A stretch of DNA of 64,000 bases from Aurelia coerulea (GCA_039566865.1 CM076948.1:10861001-10925000); one strand, 5' to 3'; shown: positions 1 through 11,114, counted from the first letter of the stretch. Program-made: numbers and translations. Notes: a model not told the origin generated them from the letters alone.

Positions 1-317
1 ATTACAGTAGATCGCCGGAAAACGACCCTCATGTAAAATTTCTGCACTTTTTGATTGATGCACATCACCAACTAAAGTTTTTTTTACGGGCATTTCAAAA
101 CTAGAGCGCTATTCAAGCTGCTTTCTCGTCTCGGAGCATTTCAAGAAACAATATTTGAAAGCTACTAAGGGGCTAAAAGACCCCACCAAGCCCTTTGCAC
201 TGTGATCTATTAGGCCCTTTTTTATCTAATAGTGCTAAAAAATAAAGTTCTGAATTCCAGCTAGATTTTGGGCTGGCGTCATGGAGCATAACCTATGGGT
301 GTGACCATTTGTTGCAA
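1..317. other. AT-rich DNA, nothing recognised
   Basis: No coding region, RNA gene or clear repeat is seen up to the start of the fold-back element near 318. Confidence 0.5.
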
Positions 318-1574
318 GCATGACCTGTAGAGAAATTGCACTTTTTTGATCGCAGTTTGCAATTCCTTGTTTCTAGGCTGAGCCTTTAACGACCTCTTTC
401 AGCCCAGTCTTATTCTGATTCTCTAACTGCGTGCTTCAAGGCAATAAGCATGTTTGAATAGTTTGCCTTTTTGTGACCGTTTTTAGACAATAGAAGATTA
501 CGCTAAAGATGGCGGCGAGGAACTTTTTACCAAGATGCATCGCGTTCTTTAATCGAATTCCTACAGAATCGTTAAAGATTCATAATTAGAACGCACTGCA
601 TCTTGGTAAAAGGTTCCTAACCGCCATCGTTAGCGAAGTCGTCTGTTGAACAATAGTACTTTCTGAAAAATGTCAGTCTTCAAAAATCCATTGTAAAATT
701 AAAAGCTAAAGAAAAACAATATTTGTTTCGCTATGCTCTTCAAAACAATATCAAAAATTAGAAACAGCTTTGTTGCAAGTTTCTACCAAAGGGCTCGTGC
801 CAATGTGTACCAAAAAAATTTGAGGGCAATTTTCATTTTGTGTGTACATGATTTTTACATTATTGTAAATTTTTTATGAAAAATTAGATAAGGTGAGACG
901 GAAAGCTTCCCCGTTGTTGAAAAACGATGCAAGGTCGATGGTTTGTCATTTCTTTCGCATTTAAGCCTGCTGCAGCAAGTGAAAACTTTTCAAGGCGATA
1001 ATCGTATTTTGTAAATTTTTTAAGATTTAAGAGTTAAGATTTTAACAAAATGCCTTGCAAAATGTCTCAAATGTTAATTATTACATTGTTTTAACATGTA
1101 AGTGATGTCCAGTCACCTTAAGTCCATTCATGGTAGTCTGTTAAAATTTAGTTGCTAAAGCATCTAAAAATTTTAGAAATCAAAATTGAGATTTTTGAAA
1201 TAAACTTAGTCATAAAAAACTGTTTGGGTACGAATTGGCAAGAGTCCTTTGGTAGAAACTTGCTACAAAGGTGTTTCTAGTTTTTGAAATTGTTTTTAAG
1301 AGTATAGTGAAACATATATTTTCTGTCTTTAGCTTTGAATTTTACAGTTGATTTTTGAGGGACACATTTTTCAGAAAAATACCATTGTTCAATTGTCTAA
1401 AAAACGGTCACAAAAAGGCAAACTATTCAAACATGCTTAACATTGCCTTGAAGTACACATTTAGGGGATGAGAATAAGACTAAAATGAAAAGGATCGGTG
1501 AAGTCTGAGCCTAGAAAAATAACCAATTGTAGGCCGCCATCAAAACAGTACCATGCCTCTGCAGGTTATGTAAA
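318..1574. mobile_element. Fold-back element with diverged long arms
   Basis: The stretch from about 318 to 814 reappears inverted at about 1223-1574. For example, GGCAAACTATTCAAACATGC near 1411 mirrors GCATGTTTGAATAGTTTGCC near 448, and the CTTTGGTAGAAACTTGC near 1246 mirrors the sequence near 775. The left arm is longer because a MITE (492-644) is inserted in it. The arms have many substitutions, so this is an old copy. No transposase is seen. The superfamily is unknown. Confidence 0.7.
492..644. mobile_element. Palindromic MITE with CGCTAAAGATGGCGG ends
   Basis: The left end AGAAGATTACGCTAAAGATG and the right end (CGTTAGCGAAGTCGTCT) are inverted repeats, and the middle also pairs around GGAACTTTTTACCAAGATGC / GCATCTTGGTAAAAGGTTCC. 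The right arm of the host fold-back (about 1390-1405) shows the sequence without this insertion. A sister copy lies at 16430-16591. Confidence 0.8.
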
Positions 1575-1653
1575 CAAAGTTCTGATTTAGATCAATATCT
1601 CTGCTTTCTGTGGCCTGATCTTGAAACTGTTTTGCGGCAAATTAACCCCTATG

Positions 1654-2079
1654 TTATGGTGTATGTCTCAAGCCCAAAATCAATCCGGAATCTAAAACTT
1701 CCAATTTTGGTATAAATTCGATGCCCTGGATCACAGTCCTTTGGCTCTGACGGGCCTGCATTATCCTTTTTGGAGGGTCTGGAACACAGGCTAGCATTGA
1801 GCACCTAAAGAGATGAATGGGGCCTGCTGGACCATAGAGCAAAGTAACACCTATTGGACAATAGTATTTCTTGAGGTTCCAGAGCCCATACCCAAATGAC
1901 AATAAGAGATAATTGAAGAAACTGTGAAGGGCATGATCGTATAAGCCGCGTGGAAGCATAAATATTATTTGTTGCACCAAACTGCAATTTTTTGTTAAAA
2001 ACAAGAAAAACAGCAACAACAACAAAAACACAAGAAATGCTATAATGTTCATGCAAAACTTCTTAGTTTCTCGAAGCAT
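1654..2079. other. No supported gene
   Basis: A 141-codon open frame exists on the minus strand, but it has no recognisable domain, starts with a hydrophobic low-complexity run and has no splice or homology support. I do not call a gene. Confidence 0.5.
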
Positions 2080-2155
2080 TTGTAACCCATTAGATTAGGC
2101 TAATCTATTTATGGAAATTATTGCAAATCACGTTCCGCGTAAATGGATATAGGCT

Positions 2156-2256
2156 TTCACGTTTCACGGACAACGTTTGCACTTTCACGTTTCACGTCAA
2201 TAAATAATGGTTTTTCACGTTTCACGAGAAAAGAATATGGCCGATCACGTTTCACG
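2156..2256 (+). repeat. Four spaced TTTCACGTTTCACG boxes
   Basis: TTCACGTTTCACG or its close variant TCACGTTTCACG occurs at about 2156, 2184, 2214 and 2245, a spacing of roughly 29-31 bases, with unrelated DNA between the boxes. A shorter related motif precedes them. Confidence 0.75.
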
Positions 2257-2278
2257 AAATACCCTTTACCACCCTCAA

Positions 2279-3952
2279 TCTAAAGCAAGATGAAATCCAA
2301 ATGTAAACAGAAATCCCAATACGAAATAAATAAAAAATTAAAATTTGCAAGACGAAATCAAAATCTAAAATGAAATCAAAAGTTAAATCATAAATGTAAG
2401 GCGAAAACTGTCTGCTTCAAATCTTGGTGGATGCTATGTTGGGAGCCCCTCGTGCGCACAGTACATATTTGAAAGAAAAGTCTCGTTTCCATGTTCAAAT
2501 GGCCATTTGCAGAGCGAAATCAGTCATGCCCTAAGTGAAATCGCTCATGCGCTAAGTGAAATCGCTCATGCGCTAAGTGAAAAACAAATCGAGCGCGCTT
2601 ATAAGAAAAGCAGTAGGCCCACAGTCGCGCTGCTGAGTCTTCAGCTCGGTTGGTGGCTAATTCAAGGAGAGCATTGGGCATCGCTTTGATAATGATGTTC
2701 ATGATCATGATTATGATTATTACTATGATGATGGTAGATTCAATTTTGTTAAATTTCGGAAAAAGCTCAACCTGAATTTGAAAAGTTGAGAATATTTTGT
2801 AATTTGCAGTTTTTATTTTTCCTGGCTCACAACTTGAAAACTAAAGTAAAGATTGCATTCATTTCAGCAAACTCCAAAAAGTTTCCATTGACAAATTTGA
2901 CTTCAACTTCAGAAAGAAGGAAAGAAGGATATGGTCATGAACTTCAAATCAACTTATTTTTTTACTACACATTTTGTCGATACATGTTCTAAATATAGGC
3001 ACCTCGGAGACATAAAAGAATTGGTCTTTTGCATTAACACATAAGAAACTATTGGTATCAAACTAGCCCCAAATTTCAAGAAACTATCTGCCAGCCCGTA
3101 CCTGATTTTTTTCAAAAAGCTTTGAGAGGAATAAAGAGGAAGTAGAGTGCACCAAATTTTTTATAAAAAAAGCTTACAAGGAATAGTTGCCCCAACTTTT
3201 CAAAACTTCAGAAACTACACTTCCTAAGTTGAAAATTTTTCAAACAGCAACTGTTTGACATTGTTTGGGTACTTGTTTTGTAGCGTTTCTAATACTGAAC
3301 CGAACTGAATTTGAGACATTCAAAAATTTGATAAGAACCTTATCCCCGCAAGTTTATTCCCTTTAAACTTCCCATCTTGTTGACTTGCGTTAAATTTCGC
3401 GTTAATTCTAACTCCTGAAAGTTTCTTCCTGCGAAAGTTTCTTCCCTTAAAGACAGAGTCTAAACATTTCTTGAGGGAAGTCAAAGGTGCAAATTTCAAA
3501 ACTTTCCTCTTGACACGTGCTTGTGACAAAAGCACGCCTGCTGGCCTGCTGTCGTTGGGAACCGAATCGAACGCTTAGCGCGACTGTGGGCCTACTGCTA
3601 TTCTTATAAGCGCGCTCGATTTGTTTTTCACTTAGCGCATGAGCGATTTCACTTAGCGCATGAGCGATTTCACTTAGGGCATGACTGATTTCACTTAGCG
3701 CATGACTGATTTCGCTCTGCAAATGGCCATTTGAACATGGAAACGAGACTTTTCTTTCAAATATGTACTGTGCGCACGAGGGGCTCCCAACATAGCATCC
3801 ACCAAGATTTGAAGCAGACAGTTTTCGCCTTACATTTATGATTTAACTTTTGATTTCATTTTAGATTTTGATTTCGTCTTGCAAATTTTAATTTTTTATT
3901 TATTTCGTATTGGGATTTCTGTTTACATTTGGATTTCATCTTGCTTTAGATT
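2279..3952. mobile_element. 1.67-kb fold-back with near-identical arms
   Basis: Left arm about 2279-2631 and right arm about 3577-3952 are inverted and almost identical. Each arm carries a 21-base tandem repeat (core AAATCGCTCATGCGCTAAGTG): three units on the left (2517-2579) and four on the right (about 3632-3715). The loop of about 945 bases has no recognised gene. High arm identity suggests recent insertion or arm conversion. Confidence 0.85.
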
Positions 3953-4330
3953 TGGTGTTGGGTGTCACATTCCCATTTCGAATTAGGATTTCCGTTTGTC
4001 ATTTTGTTTAAGCTTTCGTCTCGGCTTTCAATCTATGATTTGATTTCATCTTGTCTTTTTTATTTATGATTCAAATAAGGATTAGGATTTCGTTTGACAT
4101 TTTGATTTAGTCTTGCATATTTCCTTGTGGATTGGATTTTGTGTTTGCATTTTGATTTCGTCTTATAAATTCATTGAAGATTATGCTTTTTATTTTGATT
4201 TCGATTTCATTTTGTGTTTTTTTTTCTGCATTTGATATTGTCTCGCGATTTCGAAATGCATTTTATTTTTTCGAAATGAGTATTTGTAAGAGATTATTAT
4301 TCCATTTTGTCGGATTTAATTTCCAAATGT
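3953..4330. repeat. Degenerate T-rich tandem repeat
   Basis: Loose repeats of a TTTCGTTTGCATTTTGATTT-like phrase (for example near 4010, 4095, 4150) continue outward from the fold-back end. Units are too diverged to give a firm period. Confidence 0.5.
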
Positions 4331-4871
4331 GGGTTTTATTTGATGATTTAGTTTTGGCCTTAATCACGCTCCATATGGCTCACTCAGGTGAGATGGTTTT
4401 CACGGGTGTTTACATGAAAAGAGTCTCATCCCACTCAGGCGGGCTGGCCTCTTTGTCGTGCCATAATTTGGGTGCCACACGCCAGAAACAAAAAAACCAA
4501 ACATAAACTTTTGGTTGCGAGCAACTAATTTTTTACTAAAATAGCGGAAAGTTCCGTTGCTGATTGCAAAGTTGTCCGGAATACTCGCTCTTCTACTTCA
4601 GTTATAAGAAATTTTGATTTTGTGGGCGATTTATCTAAAATATCCGATGGATAGGTTCGTTATATCTCAGTCGAGAAAAAGAAATAGTTTCTTTCGAAAG
4701 ACAACCATTTCAGACGTCCACTTAAATGGCTTCTTTTTGGAAGAAATTTTCTTCATTTCTGTTGTTGATTTGTTGTTGATTCGGTTGGCCATTGTTGATT
4801 TGTTGCTAGAAATGGTTTGGTGCCAAAATTATTTATTTACGCATGCGTATAACGGAGACTCTCAGCCCACC

Positions 4872-5092
4872 TAGGTGAGCTGGCCCACCTGATCGTGTTT
4901 ACATGTACAATTTTCATCCCACCTGACGCGGATCCCACCAGCCTTTCTCACGGATCTCACTCTAGTGGGCTGGCCCACCTCCATGTAAATGTAGTTACAG
5001 ATTAACAAAGGACTGTACTGAAGACACAGATCTCACTCAGGTCAGCCAGCCCACTTAGGTGGGCTGGCCCACCTCATGTAAACAGGCCCTAA
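4872..5092. repeat. Palindromic GGTGGGCTGGCCCACCT boxes
   Basis: The self-complementary box GTGGGCTGGCCCAC (variants) occurs near 4872, 4965 and 5056, and is followed by CATGTAAA-type sequence. Related fragments lie near 4378 and 4434. It looks like the end region of a MITE, with the phrase CATGTAAACAGGCCCTAA at 5074-5091; both ends are not clear. Confidence 0.55.
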
Positions 5093-5765
5093 TTGCGCTT
5101 CCGAAAATAACCTTCTTTCTCAATCTACGCATCTTATCCAGACAGTGCCTGAACACCAATAAAGCACTGAACCAGAACAAAAATATGATATAACTCTCTA
5201 AAATTGTGCATCACCAACTGGTAGACCATGCATAAGTAATAAACTGGATTTGATGACATCAAGGGTTGATCTTGACTGGGCACCGCTTAGAATTTCTGCA
5301 AAATAAGATGCTAGTCAACCTCGATTCCAGGGCTATCATTGTCTTCAGCCTCTCTTCTTCAGCACAAATAATACCCCTGGTTCCTACCTGCTGTTTTGTG
5401 GTGAATGTATTCTAATTTATGTCAAAAATTTATGCAAGCACTCTGTTCAGCAGTGGCGTCATATTCACACAGCAAAACTCAAAGGTGTGGAGGTCAACTG
5501 TTTCCCGCGCTTGCAATTTGATGGCGCGTGCAAGCAAAATTGTGTCTTGTTGTAGCAAAGATTCAATAAAAATGAACTGCAAGTTGAAAATGTTTACTGT
5601 ACTGAAGCGAGAAAACAAAAGATGTCGCTGCTAGCCGGTAAGTTTAGTTCGTCCCATAAAAGTCCAGAGAGTTTTGTATTGTCTCATTCTTGGCCTTGTC
5701 TCCTTGTCAGTTGACTACGTGGCTCCTCCAACAATGTTTTCAATATTTTCAGTTATCTGTTTGAT

Positions 5766-6737
5766 CAACCTCGTTCCCAGGGTGTTCTGACGTCATAAGC
5801 TGATCGCGAAGCCGAATGAACACCCTGGTACACTTGGCATCAATCTTGCCAATGTATGGCAAGATGCGCCCCATTATGGATTTGCAGTTTGCTAGGCAAC
5901 GATAATCGATGAAAAATGGTCATTGCTCTAGCGCTAATTCTGAAGTATATAAATTGAGAAATTAAAAACAAACACTTTGAGGACCCTATTTTAGCCCTTT
6001 TTAAGGTATTTAATCATTAATCCGGGGTTAGCAAGTGCATTTAGTAGGAAAAACGAGCACGATCCATTTGGGTGGAAAAAGGGCCTAAGTTGAAATTTTC
6101 GAGAATTTCCCCCACAGCTTTGAAAATAGAATGGCTCGTTTTTCGGCGAATTTTAGAGATAAATAGGAGATTAAAAGTGCTTTAGTGAAAAATACAGTTT
6201 TCCGTCGAATTTTGACATGCCGCGGCCGTTTACTCCTCGCAAAACGGAGTTACGGCGTAAAATGGGGTAGGCCGAAATTATTCCCCATTTTTGGGGGGCG
6301 CGCGCTCCGCTTCTGGGAGCAATATTGAACTCCAAATTGCGTTATTAGACTTGCAGACGAATGGTCTTTTGAAAACTTTTTTCCGTTTTGAAATCGGGCT
6401 TGTAACCATGGATCATCGACTCCAAACGTAACCTCGGGTCGGAAAATCGCAACATTTATTTTTCAACCCCCTGTTATGACGTCATAATGACACCAAAATT
6501 ACCTGAAACCCCGAAATTCGGATGCGCCGTGGTTCATTGCCCCCCTTAAACTCCTCACTTGCCCCATACACCCCATTTATTTTGTGAAATTACCGATTCA
6601 ATAGAGGCCATTTTTGAATAGGAGCCAGTTAAAATCTGATTTTGCTATCGTTTTCGAATAGCCAATCAAATTGCCGAACGGCCTCTTGTATCCCAGAGTA
6701 GAGGTAGAGCAACGAACTCACTCTGGGGACGAGATTG
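5766..6737. mobile_element. MULE-like non-autonomous element, 972 bp
   Basis: The left end CAACCTCGTTCCCAGGGTG (5766) is matched in inverse at the right end CACTCTGGGGACGAGATTG (to 6737). The nine bases CTGTTTGAT stand directly on both sides (5757-5765 and 6738-6746), a perfect 9-bp target duplication, the length typical of Mutator-like elements. A short inner inverted repeat (CCAGGGTGTTC / GAACACCCTGG) lies near the left end. No transposase frame is visible. Confidence 0.8.
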
Positions 6738-6777
6738 CTGTTTGATATGATATTCTGGTATTTCATCCATGTGCTAG

Positions 6778-7012
6778 AGTGCAGTTTAGCGGGCGGCATT
6801 CGTTGTTGTTGTTTGTCATACGGTAAGGGTCAGGGTAACTTTCAGAAAAGCGTTGTCGGCGTAATTTAGCGTTCGTTAGGGTAAGTTAGGGTTAGTTAGG
6901 GTAAGATAGGGTCAGGGTTAGGGTTTGGGTTACGGTCAGTTAGGGTTAAGTTTTGGTTAAGTTAGGGTTAGGATTGGAATATGACATTTAGCGCCGCCCG
7001 CTAAACTGCACT
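6778..7012. mobile_element. MITE containing TTAGGG-like repeats
   Basis: Perfect 20-base inverted ends AGTGCAGTTTAGCGGGCGGC (6778-6797) and its complement (6993-7012) enclose about 195 bases. Most of the interior (about 6822-6975) is a degenerate run of GTTAGGG/GTTAGGGTTAGGG-type telomere-like units. No clear target duplication is seen. Confidence 0.8.
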
Positions 7013-7584
7013 TGTCCCCATCCATGTTGTTGGGAAATTAGCAAAATTAGCAAGCATTACAGCACTCCATTTAACATATCAGTTCTGATTTTTTAGGTTT
7101 TCTGTTTATAACTTTAAAATCTTCAACAGGCCTCGCAACGAAAATGATGGTGCAAAGTCATTAGGGTAAGATATAATTTTATAATTTTTTGCGACGCCTA
7201 AGAAGCCATAACAAACAAGCTTTGCAGCACTTATTTATGTTCTCCTTGTTTCTCTTGAGATCTTACATAGAGGGGTACTTCGGGGGGGTCCCAATACCGC
7301 AATACCGCACCGAAAAGACACCAAATACCGCAATACCGCACCAAAAAATAGCGAAATACCGCAAACGCTAGAAAGTTAAAAACAGCGCTCTTAATACAGT
7401 ATACCGGTCTGTAGCAGTTTGATTCCGACTTAAATCCACCTTTCTTCATTAAAATTTGTAGTTTCGTCTATTAAATCATAGTTAGATGTTTTACAGACCA
7501 AAATGTGACGCGAGAACGACGGGAAAAGTTTCATTGATGTGCTTTCAGTAAAACTGCATTGAGGGCAGAAATTATGAATATATA

Positions 7585-8164
7585 CCGGGTGAGCCAGAAA
7601 AAAGTTCCCACTTTCGAAGATTCATAGCACAACAAGTTTTTCATGGATTTGAATGATTCAAGTTCTAATTAAAAGCCAAAAGATCAAAGTATTTTTGTGA
7701 TTTTTCTCGTCTTCTTACGAGCACTGCAACTATAGGTGAATTCAACTTTACAAAAAGTATCATGTTTTCAAAATGACTGAAAAGGGGCCTAAAACACTTG
7801 ATCAAATCGTTAGGACTCTCCTAATCCAGAACAATACACACGAGCGCTTCACCTCTGTCAAGAGCAATAATACATTAGTTAAATGTGCAGACGATATCTC
7901 TCACCCATGAGAAATTGCTTTTTTTCTATGTTGTAGTCCCTTATAATTTGATCACGTATTTCAGGCCTTTTTAGTCATTTTGCAACCACAAATTTTTTCT
8001 AAATTTGAAATTACCATTTTTCCAATGCTTGCAACAAGGCGAGAAAAATCACAAAAATACTTCGATCTTTTGGCTGTCAAGCAAATATTGATTCATTCCA
8101 ACCCATCCAGTACTCTTGATCCTATGAATTTTCAAAAGTGGGAACTTTTTTCTGGTTCACCCGG
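7585..8164. mobile_element. Mariner-like MITE, 580 bp, TA target
   Basis: Ends CCGGGTGAGCCAGAAAAAAG and the inverse (CTTTTTTCTGGTTCACCCGG) are flanked by TA on both sides (7583-7584, 8165-8166). The inverted similarity reaches about 200 bases inward. TA target and CCGGGTG-type ends fit the Tc1/mariner group. No transposase is encoded. Confidence 0.8.
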
Positions 8165-8261
8165 TAGAACATATCATTGTTTTGAATATCGATTCTGCTA
8201 CATAAAGGCGAATACGAGATTAAAAGTTTACTCTGGCTGACGCATTTTTGTACACATTTTC

Positions 8262-8327
8262 TAGCCTGCGTGCAGACTCATATCCTCGAAAGTATACTTT
8301 CGAGGAGTTGAGTCTGCACGCAGGCGA
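8262..8327. mobile_element. 66-bp palindromic element
   Basis: Almost perfect hairpin from AGCCTGCGTGCAGACTC to GAGTCTGCACGCAGGC with an inner palindrome TCCTCGAAAGTATACTTTCG. The flanking 8-mer ACATTTTC is repeated directly (8254-8261, 8328-8335), as for a hAT-type insertion. It sits at the end of the LINE fragment. Confidence 0.75.
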
Positions 8328-8329
8328 AC

Positions 8330-9160
8330 ATTTTCCAAATGTCGATGTAGGTTCATATGGTTATCCAAATCTACACCACGGTACTTGTATGATTTTGTCT
8401 CATGAATAGTTTGATTGTAGATTTTGATGTCCACGTTTGGCAGTTTGGACAACTTTTGATGTGATCCATATAGCCCAGATTCAGTTTTACCTTTTTTCAA
8501 GTTAATGAACAGGTTATTTTCATCAAGCCAGTCTGCAACTTTCTGCAGTTCACTGTTTAAGTAAATGTGCTATTTCGTTTGAGTTCTTTCTTGCACAATA
8601 TAAACAGTATCGTCGGCATATAATATAATGTCAGCATCAGTGAGCGGAATATGGATGTCGTTGATTATCAGCCCAAAGAGAAGGGACCCCAGGATGGATC
8701 CTTGTGGTACACCACTTGTAACGTTTTCTTCGCATGAGCTGGTGTTATCAAAGATGTCTTATTGTTTCCTATTAAAGAGATAATCATCTATCCATTGTAA
8801 TGATTCCACATCATCTATGCCATAACTTGGTAATTTTTCCAGCAAGGTTGCATGACACGTACTTTGTCGAAGGCTTTACGGAGGTCAATATAGACAGCAC
8901 CACAAAGTAGCCCTTTTCCAACGCTCTGTCTAACCTTTTCTGACAGTAAGGTACCTGCATGTTGCGTAGATCTCCCTTGTCTAAACCGAAACTGATGTGG
9001 CCATTCGATTCAAGGTACTGGGACAGTTGATTATAAATGATCAGATAACTTAGATCTGATAGAGCAGGAATTACCGTGAAAGGCGTATAGTTGTCCAACA
9101 TTGCTGGATTGCCTGATTTGAAAATAGGGGTGATTCTCCCACATCTAAAGTTTTGATTCG
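8330..9160 (-). pseudogene. Dead LINE reverse transcriptase fragment
   Basis: Read on the minus strand, the pieces follow the order of a non-LTR reverse transcriptase. First comes a finger block, RITPIFKSGN (about 9140). Then palm motif A, AVYIDLRKAFDKV (about 8865-8900, one frame away from the previous piece). Next is GVPQGSILG (about 8685-8712), then the catalytic YADDT (8606-8620), then a thumb-side block with KTESGLYGSHQKL and YRGVDLDNHM (8380-8490). Frame shifts and at least one stop (after DDYLFNRKQ) break the frame. The GVPQGS..LGxLLF pattern fits jockey/CR1-like LINEs. There is no endonuclease domain. It is clearly non-functional. Confidence 0.85.
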
Positions 9161-10065
9161 TGCAAATATTTTGATTCTTTTTCTTCAGATAAAAATTTTG
9201 CGTGCTCTCCTCCGCAGGTACCTTTTCAAGGTTGAGCAGGTGGAGCAGGCACAAGGAGAAAGGGATAAGGGACCTCCATCTCCTTCGTTTTTCTTTCTTC
9301 TGTCAATTTGTCTCGAAGATGCTTTGTTCTTCAACAGGAAAATGGCATTACATAAAGTTTGGATGTTAATGTTCGTAAAATACCGCATACCGCGCTGTGA
9401 AAGCTCGATACCGCAATACCGCAAGTTTTTCCCGTCATTACCGCAATACCGCACAAAATTTACCCCCGATACCGCAACACCGCAAACCCCGAAGTACCCC
9501 TCTACATAGGCATAGGCATAAATAGCTAAATGAAATGAGCTTGAACACTTGAGGAAAGTCCTCAATTATTCTCGCAATCTTTGCCTGCCTGAGGTGTCGC
9601 TCTTTTATTATTGAATGTGAAAAATCGGTGTCTGGCACTAGAATGGTCTCTTTCACTCTTTCCGTTGTACGACCATGACGCGTCTCATTTGAAATCAATT
9701 TCAGTCATTGACCTGAACAAATTTGAACATTGATTGTCAGAATTTAAATGTCGATGAGAAACACTCAGCCATCTATCGATCTATTCGCAACGCATTTTGA
9801 CGATGTATGAGCTTTCCCTCGAAGTGTTGCTCTTCAAGATCAGCTATTGGAAAGTTTGAAAACATAATGAAGCAGGAATGGGAAGATATTAAAAACGATA
9901 TTATAACACTTAATCTGAACTTATGAGAGTGCAAAATTATTGTTCGCAAGTAGTTGGCATACCATTACTACTGTTAGAAAGTAAACTCCAGTATGGAAAT
10001 TTTGATGCATGGAAATTCACTGTTTCAACGAGAAAAGATAGTATCAAAGTAAGTATGTAGCCTTC

Positions 10066-10507
10066 CCGGGGGGGGTACTCAAATTGTGGCCTGACAGGGG
10101 GGTCCAGTCGGGGTTAAAGAGGGCCAAAGCAAAAATTTTGAAAAATACCCTCAAATGGTAGTATCTTTTTATAGAAGCCCCCAAATGGTAGTTCGTGGAC
10201 CAAAAATTGGGCCATTTGGTAGCCTCTGGTAGCAAAATTTTCTGCAGTTTTTCAAATTTTCTATTGTAAAAACTGATTGAACAAAGCAAAAACACTTCAA
10301 AATTCAATGATAATTACTGCTGCAACGACAATATTGATGTGCGGAGGAGCCTACTGAGTTGAAATCTTATAACTGACCAAGAATCTTGGAATACCCCCAA
10401 TTGGTAGTATATGTTTGACAGAGAGGGCCATTTGGTAGCCATTTCGCAAGACCCTCAAAGCGACTGGACCCCCCTGTTAGGCCATAATGGAAGTACCCCC
10501 CCCGGGG
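10066..10507. mobile_element. hAT-like MITE, GGGGGGTACTC family
   Basis: Ends CCGGGGGGGGTACTCAAATT and the inverse (GTACCCCCCCCGGGG) with the perfect 8-bp duplication TAGCCTTC on both sides (10058-10065, 10508-10515). Inside, the phrase CCAAATGGTAG is repeated several times in both halves. A second copy, itself interrupted, lies at 54628-55293. Confidence 0.85.
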
Positions 10508-10896
10508 TAGCCTTCAGATTTCATCATAGTAAGTAAACCCAACGATAAAACCTCAATTGTGGACATACAAAAAATATGATGATGTTAGAAAAGCTTTCAA
10601 TCTTGCCATTCCGTCATATACTTTTCACAACCTCTTACGCTGTTTAACGCACATCTTTAGAGGAACTTGAAAGGTTTTGTACAGCGAGTTTGGACTCTTC
10701 CCTCATGATATTTCAGATTTGATTACTTGGTTGAAGATGTTGCTATTTGGTGTTCTTATAGGTACTTAAAGTAACGTTTGTAATTTTGACAGGATTTACA
10801 GCAGAAAATGATTCCTAAATTCAAATCCAAATCCAACCATTCTTCTGAAAGTCTTAGCCTTGCGACATTCTGTTAATTTTTTGTTAATTCATCTGT

Positions 10897-10902
10897 TTAT
10901 TT
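10897..10902 (-). terminator. Possible poly(A) signal of the ESRP-like gene
   Basis: AATAAA on the minus strand about 43 bases downstream of the stop codon of the last exon. Another AATAAA overlaps the stop codon itself (10944-10949). Confidence 0.45.
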
Positions 10903-10944
10903 TCAGTACTCAGTAAAATTTAAGAAAGGTCGCAAAAGTTCAAT

Positions 10945-11114
10945 TTATTCCACTCCATCCAGCAATGAGAAATCTGTTTGAAACGGTGATATTTTTGGTT
11001 CACCCAGTGAACCAAACTTTGTCAACCACAATTTTCTAGCACACACATTGTTGTTAAAAGAAGGCAACTGAGCTGAAGCATCCAGAGCATCACTTGTGCG
11101 TTTCTTACGAGTTT
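10945..11114 (-). CDS. ESRP-like protein, exon 5 (terminal)
   Basis: Last exon of the minus-strand gene. The acceptor is AATTATAG before 11114; the exon enters in phase 1, so the G left by exon 4 joins AA to give Glu. It codes 55 further residues rich in Lys/Arg then Ser/Asp, ending in LLDGVE and TAA, with AATAAA overlapping the stop. In human ESRP1 (as I recall it) this position is the short linker just before the first RNA-recognition motif; the piece PSFNNNVCARK may match the FESGTCSK-like phrase there. A GTGAAC sequence inside the exon (just after 11004 on the minus strand) could act as an internal donor leading to further exons left of the window. This is the least certain exon: support is open frame, phase fit and poly(A) signals. 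Confidence 0.5.

Larger units (their letters stand above)
7266..9505. mobile_element. Split element with ATACCGCA subterminal repeats
   Basis: The left end TAGAGGGGTACTTCGGGG (from 7269) and the inverse CCCCGAAGTACCCCTCTA near 9487-9504 are flanked inside by many AATACCGCA units (7290-7370 and 9378-9485). The middle is filled by a mariner-like MITE, a small hairpin element and a LINE fragment, so the original short element appears to have been split by later insertions. No target duplication is clear, so two separate copies remain possible. Confidence 0.6.

Noticed and set aside
1654..2079. 141-codon minus-strand frame
   Set aside because: No homology that I recognise, low-complexity hydrophobic start, no supporting signals.
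6822..6975. Real telomere end
   Set aside because: The TTAGGG units are degenerate, short, and enclosed by MITE inverted ends with ordinary DNA on both sides.
7266..9505. One intact 2.2-kb autonomous transposon
   Set aside because: The interior is a LINE fragment and unrelated MITEs, and no target duplication joins the two ends.
9530..9698. Minus-strand frame with RTTERVKETILVPDTDF
   Set aside because: Plausible composition, but the sequences that could serve as acceptors lead to stops or other frames, and no family is recognised.
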